From the NCBI GenBank assembly GCA_945872325.1, contig CAMBZY010000140.1, positions 1-7,853 on the forward strand: DNA of 7,853 bases, given 5' to 3'. Positions 6,920-7,853 of this stretch are shown piece after piece. Both the position numbers and the translations under genes were made by a program. The notes below the pieces were generated by a model. It did not search any database. It worked only from the letters and a program-made list of their open reading frames with translations, and was not told where the DNA came from. This DNA comes from Candidatus Kuenenia stuttgartensis (lineage in GTDB: Bacteria > Planctomycetota > Planctomycetia > Isosphaerales > Isosphaeraceae). Position 1 is the first letter of the stretch. Every line of letters begins with the position of its first letter.

Positions 6920-7853
6920 TCGCCGACATTGGGAGTGGCGAATCCAACTCATCCGCAAAGTCTGCATGGCATCATTTCTATGCACTTGCAGGATTATTGG
7001 TATTGATCTTAGGTGGACAGTTACTGGGACTTGAAGTGGTAGGTGGAGATCCGGACAAATTTTTTCGCCCCTTAAAGTCGGAATTCGTTCGGAATATCAT
7101 CGAGGGAAGGCTACCACTTTGGAGTGACCTTTTCGGGTTCGGGATGCCGCTGGCAGGCCAGAGTGAAATTGGAGCATTTTATTTGCCTCATTGGATCATT
7201 TATCCAATTTTTGGTGCAAATTCTGGATATCGACTGAGCATGTTTCTGCATCAAATTATGGGAGCGTCTTTTTTATTTCTATTGGCGAAGAAGTTGGGAT
7301 CGTCAAATAAAGGAGCCATGCTTGGCGGATTGATCTATGTTGCAGGCGGATTTCCCACAATTCAGGCCAGTAAAGAATGGGCCGTTCTGGGTATGGCGTG
7401 GATTCCTTCCGCATTTCTCGGTGTGGAGATTTGGCTGGCTGATAAAAACCGTAAAGGTCTGGCTTTACTAGCTTTCTCGCTGGCATCACTGGCATGGATC
7501 GGCCATTTTCAGTTGACTCAGATCACCAGCCTTGGGCTCTTCATCTGGGTGATTGCCAGAACAATAATCCAACGAGATTTATTGAGACGCTGGCCAGGGC
7601 TAATCTTATCTGTGATTTTAGGGATCGCAATGGCATCCCCTCAGCTTGCACTTTCCTGGAAATATGCAACCGATGTCGAGGCAACGACCCGCTCAGTTGC
7701 AACTCTCTCCTATTATTCCTACCCATTATGGAACCTCTCTGAACTTGTATTTCCTGCCTGGACAAGGACATTACAGGGTGGTCCTGAAGGGCCTTACTGG
7801 ACGATCCATCAAACAACTCAATTTGAATCTTGCCAGTTTATTGGAACATCAGG
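6916..7853 (+). CDS. Polytopic membrane protein, YfhO/GT-C glycosyltransferase-like (3' end outside window)
   Basis: An open frame of 312 codons plus two bases runs off the window end without a stop. The first 18 residues are polar (MIADIGSGES onward), followed by a membrane segment at about 21-42 (LAGLLVLILGGQLLG). A loop follows with GGDPDKFFRPLKSEF and then REGxLPLW-like and GxP-like signatures, seen here as IIEGRLPLWSDLFGFGMPLA, and then GAFYLPHWIIYPIF. Further hydrophobic segments lie at about 108-124, 133-150, 155-175, 180-213 and 227-246. The order 'Asp-rich first loop, EGxLPLW, FGxPLAGQ, FYLP' is typical of YfhO-like and related large GT-C-fold membrane proteins, which transfer sugars from polyprenyl-phosphate donors at the outer face of the membrane. 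D45 and D47 are candidate catalytic acids by analogy only. Such proteins usually exceed 600 residues, so about half is missing. The membrane nature is certain and the superfamily likely, but the substrate is unknown. It overlaps the preceding gene by 4 bp, yet its family is not a usual partner of the cytochrome genes. Confidence 0.85.
   Translation, partial: MIADIGSGESNSSAKSAWHHFYALAGLLVLILGGQLLGLEVVGGDPDKFFRPLKSEFVRNIIEGRLPLWSDLFGFGMPLAGQSEIGAFYLPHWIIYPIFGANSGYRLSMFLHQIMGASFLFLLAKKLGSSNKGAMLGGLIYVAGGFPTIQASKEWAVLGMAWIPSAFLGVEIWLADKNRKGLALLAFSLASLAWIGHFQLTQITSLGLFIWVIARTIIQRDLLRRWPGLILSVILGIAMASPQLALSWKYATDVEATTRSVATLSYYSYPLWNLSELVFPAWTRTLQGGPEGPYWTIHQTTQFESCQFIGTS

Overview
The window looks like part of a Planctomycetota chromosome. 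Four genes, all on the plus strand, fill almost all of it. The case for Planctomycetota rests on the combination of families: a DUF1501 protein, a Big_2/DUF1549/DUF1553 protein with cytochrome-c-type heme motifs, and a PSCyt1-type cytochrome fused to a WD40 propeller and pre-peptidase C-terminal (PPC) type beta domains. From family knowledge, these domains are greatly expanded in planctomycetes and scarce elsewhere. Base composition looks near even by eye, somewhat richer in AT in the third gene. Clear Shine-Dalgarno sequences are lacking before the starts, which is common in this phylum. Genus cannot be assigned.

Layout: (1) 2-631, the C-terminal half of a DUF1501 protein whose start lies upstream of the window; (2) 695-3166, a secreted 823-residue protein with two Ig-like Big_2 domains flanking a CX4CH heme-type motif, then DUF1549 with a CXXCH motif, then DUF1553; (3) 3209-6919, a secreted protein of about 1230 residues with an N-terminal c-type cytochrome domain (CQGCH), a WD40 propeller of about seven blades, and a long beta-rich C-terminal half; (4) 6916 to the window end, the N-terminal part of a polytopic membrane protein resembling YfhO/GT-C glycosyltransferase-like proteins. 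Gene 4 overlaps the stop of gene 3 by 4 bp. The gaps are 63, 42 and -4 bases, so one transcript is plausible. No promoter, terminator, RNA gene, mobile element, CRISPR array or notable repeat was found.

Working together (inference): genes 1 to 3 look like one exported module, made of an alkaline-phosphatase-fold protein and two large extracytoplasmic proteins carrying three putative covalent heme sites in total. Such sets are conserved in planctomycetes but, as far as I know, have no demonstrated biochemical function. They may do redox or hydrolytic work on polymers in the enlarged periplasm or at the cell surface. The link of gene 4 to this module rests only on the 4-bp overlap.
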